A stretch of DNA of 64,000 nucleotides from Thioalkalivibrio sp. XN8 (GTDB lineage: Bacteria; Pseudomonadota; Gammaproteobacteria; Steroidobacterales; XN24): contig NZ_JAALFH010000011.1 in the NCBI RefSeq assembly GCF_011058255.1, forward strand, positions 99,205-163,204, read 5' to 3'. A program made the translations under genes and the position numbers. Within the stretch, counting starts at the first letter, position 1, and each line of letters starts with the position of its first letter. Shown here piece after piece: positions 62,222 through 64,000 of the stretch. The notes below the pieces were generated by a model that was given only the letters and a program-made list of their open reading frames with translations, made no database searches and was not told the DNA's origin.

Positions 62222-64000
62222 ATGCTGAGAATCCTCCTGCTGGTGCTGGCGACGCTGGGCTCCTTCCAGGCCGTGGCCGAGCCCCAGCTGCTGCGGGCCG
62301 AACAGGCCTTCCGCTATACCGCCGCGCACGACGGCAGCGCAGTCGTCCTGCGCTGGCAGGTGGCCGACGGCTATTACATGTACCAGGACCGCTTCGGGTT
62401 CCGCAGCCTGGACCCGGCAGTCGAGCTGGGCGAGCCCGACATGCCGGCCGGGCTGCCCTACGAGGACGAGTTTTTCGGCGCCACCACCATCCACCGCGGC
62501 GAGTTCGAGATCCGCATCCCGCTGGCAGGCGAGCCGGCCGACGCCCCGTTCAGCATCGAGATCCGCTCCCAGGGCTGCGCCGACATCGGCGTGTGCCTGC
62601 CGCCGCAGACCTGGCAGGCCGAAGTCCTGCCTGCCGGCCTGGCACCGGCCGCGCCCGCCGCGACCCCGGCCGCCGAGCCGCCCCGGCGCTCCCTGCTGTC
62701 GTTCCTGACCGGCGATGGCGCGCCGACCCAGCAGGCCTTCCTGCCGCCGGGCGAAGCGTTCCGGACCAGCGCCTGGCGCGACGGCGAGGCGATCGTGCTG
62801 GACTGGGACATCGCGCCCGGCTACTACCTCTACCGCGACAAGTTCAGCGTCAGCGCGGGCGACGCCCCGCTGGCCGCCGAGTTTCCCCGTGGCGAGATGA
62901 TCCGGGACGAGACCTTCGGCGACGTCGAGGTGCTGTTCGACGGGGCCACGACCCGGGTCGTTCCGCCGGCCGGCACGGAGGTGCTGGTCGCCCGCTACCA
63001 GGGCTGCGCCAAGGACGGCATCTGTTATCCCCCGGAGACCTGGCGCATCGAGCTGGCGAGCCTCGGGCCGGCGCCGGCCGGCGCCGGCCCGGCAGCCGCG
63101 TCGGACCCGGGCGGCCCGGTATCGGAAACCGACCGGCTGGCGGCCCTGATCAGCGACGGCTCCCTGCCGGCAGTGCTGGCGGTGTTCTTCGGCCTCGGCC
63201 TGCTGCTCGCCTTCACGCCCTGCGTGCTGCCGATGGTGCCGATCCTCTCGGGCCTGATCGTCGGGCAGGGTCCCGACGTCACCACTCGCCGGGCCTTTTC
63301 CCTGTCGCTGGTATTCGTGCTGGCGATGGCGCTGACCTACACCATTGCCGGGGTGGTGGTCGCCCTGCTCGGCCACAACCTGCAGGCGACCTTCCAGCAT
63401 CCGGCGCTCTTGATCGGCTTCTCCCTGGTGTTCCTGCTGCTCGCGCTCGCCATGTTCGGCTTCTATGAGCTGCAGGTGCCCGCCTCGCTGCAGGCGCGCA
63501 TGGCCGCCTGGTCCAATCGCCAGCAGTCCGGCACCTGGCTGGGGGCCGGCGCGATGGGCGTGTTCTCGGCGCTGATCGTGGGACCGTGCGTCGCGGCGCC
63601 GCTGGCTGCGGCACTGATCGTGATCGGCGCCTCCGGCGATCCCCTGCGCGGCGGCGCAGTGCTGTTCGCCTTGTCGCTCGGCATGGGCGCCCCGCTGCTG
63701 GCCTTCGGCGCCTCGGCGGGCAAGCTGCTGCCGCGGGCCGGCGCCTGGATGGAGCAGATCAAGAACCTCTTCGGGCTGCTGCTGCTGGGCGTGGCGGTTT
63801 GGATGCTCGAGCGCATCGTGCCGCCGCCGGTGGCGCTGGCGCTGTGGGCCGGCCTGTTCTTCCTGGCGGCGATTTTCCTCGGCGGACTGGAGCCGCTCCG
63901 GCCCGAAGCCGGCCCCGGGCGACGCATCGCCAAGGGCCTGGGGCTGATGGCGCTGCTCTACGGCGCGGTGCTGCTGGTCGGCGCGGCGGCCGGCGGGCAG
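62222..64000 (+). CDS. dsbD: thiol:disulfide interchange protein DsbD, 3' truncated by window, with two N-terminal alpha domains
   Basis: DsbD carries electrons from cytoplasmic thioredoxin to periplasmic DsbC, DsbG and CcmG. Translation from ATG 62222 gives a signal peptide (LRILLLVLATLGSFQAVA) and then, unusually, two tandem DsbD-alpha domains: the first with Cys119 and Cys125 (QGCADIGVCLPP), the second with Cys262 and Cys268 (QGCAKDGICYPP). Each has its own matching strand (DGYYMYQDRF; PGYYLYRDKF). The membrane beta domain follows with Cys334 in FTPCVLPMVP and Cys456 in VGPCVAAPL. The C-terminal thioredoxin domain lies beyond the right edge. E. coli DsbD has a single alpha domain. Confidence 0.9.
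   Translation, partial: MLRILLLVLATLGSFQAVAEPQLLRAEQAFRYTAAHDGSAVVLRWQVADGYYMYQDRFGFRSLDPAVELGEPDMPAGLPYEDEFFGATTIHRGEFEIRIPLAGEPADAPFSIEIRSQGCADIGVCLPPQTWQAEVLPAGLAPAAPAATPAAEPPRRSLLSFLTGDGAPTQQAFLPPGEAFRTSAWRDGEAIVLDWDIAPGYYLYRDKFSVSAGDAPLAAEFPRGEMIRDETFGDVEVLFDGATTRVVPPAGTEVLVARYQGCAKDGICYPPETWRIELASLGPAPAGAGPAAASDPGGPVSETDRLAALISDGSLPAVLAVFFGLGLLLAFTPCVLPMVPILSGLIVGQGPDVTTRRAFSLSLVFVLAMALTYTIAGVVVALLGHNLQATFQHPALLIGFSLVFLLLALAMFGFYELQVPASLQARMAAWSNRQQSGTWLGAGAMGVFSALIVGPCVAAPLAAALIVIGASGDPLRGGAVLFALSLGMGAPLLAFGASAGKLLPRAGAWMEQIKNLFGLLLLGVAVWMLERIVPPPVALALWAGLFFLAAIFLGGLEPLRPEAGPGRRIAKGLGLMALLYGAVLLVGAAAGGQ

Overview
The window is about 64 kb of a GC-rich (mostly 65-75%) chromosome of a Gram-negative gammaproteobacterium. 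Three kinds of evidence support this: the E. coli-type gene orders rsmI-lpoA-yraN and yrbG-kdsD-kdsC-lptCAB-rpoN-hpf-ptsN-rapZ; a Kdo-containing LPS pathway (kdsD, kdsC, waaA, kdkA, lpxL, lptABC); and aerobic-type genes (cytochrome bc1, SspA/SspB, DsbD). I cannot name the genus. No phage, insertion sequence, CRISPR array, rRNA or tRNA was seen, so this reads as core chromosome. One gene, a low-GC secreted hydrolase, looks acquired.

Layout. 1-5.0 kb: divergent rsmI / lpoA-yraN, an FAD-linked hydroxyacid oxidase and the low-GC hydrolase. 5.2-8.9 kb (minus): petABC-sspA-sspB. 9.1-11.8 kb: a DegS-type protease, converging on ibaG-murA. 12-22 kb (plus): LPS precursor and transport genes, rpoN and the nitrogen-PTS remnant, a periplasmic peroxiredoxin and a SulP transporter. 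22-28.4 kb (minus): tkt-gap-pgk-pyk and a thioredoxin-fold protein. 28.5-37.2 kb: metK-ahcY, a cpdA-aldolase-TraB run and thiD-thiE-hemL. 37.6-41 kb (minus): a membrane protein, mpl, ubiX, a LON-domain protein and a DUF2007 protein. 41-46.4 kb: rnd, then adk, a probable pyrophosphate-dependent phosphofructokinase and a proton-pumping pyrophosphatase. 46.5-53.4 kb: a GGDEF/EAL protein, thiC and, divergently, a PCMT-like methyltransferase, a rhodanese and tolC. 53.4-59.6 kb: waaA, lpxL, kdkA, a CHCC zinc protein and glnE. 59.7-64 kb: groESL under a CIRCE operator, then cutA and the start of dsbD.

Working together: a large share serves the envelope (Kdo synthesis, lipid A acylation and Kdo phosphorylation, LPS bridge, peptidoglycan synthesis and recycling, outer-membrane channel). 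Central metabolism appears geared to pyrophosphate: the phosphofructokinase carries the residues typical of PPi enzymes and sits against an H+-pyrophosphatase, with lower glycolysis in a separate operon. Alternative start codons are common, several in 4-base NTGA stop/start overlaps that suggest translational coupling; one of them implies a CTG start for sspB.

The most unusual signal is not a gene. A structured repeat of about 94 bases occurs three times (5089, 10198, 37455), each time between the 3' ends of two convergent genes, and its hairpin stem shows compensating base changes between copies. A related hairpin lies next to the third copy. Other points worth attention are a perfect AT-rich inverted repeat before tolC, a DsbD with two N-terminal domains, and a palindrome before sulP.
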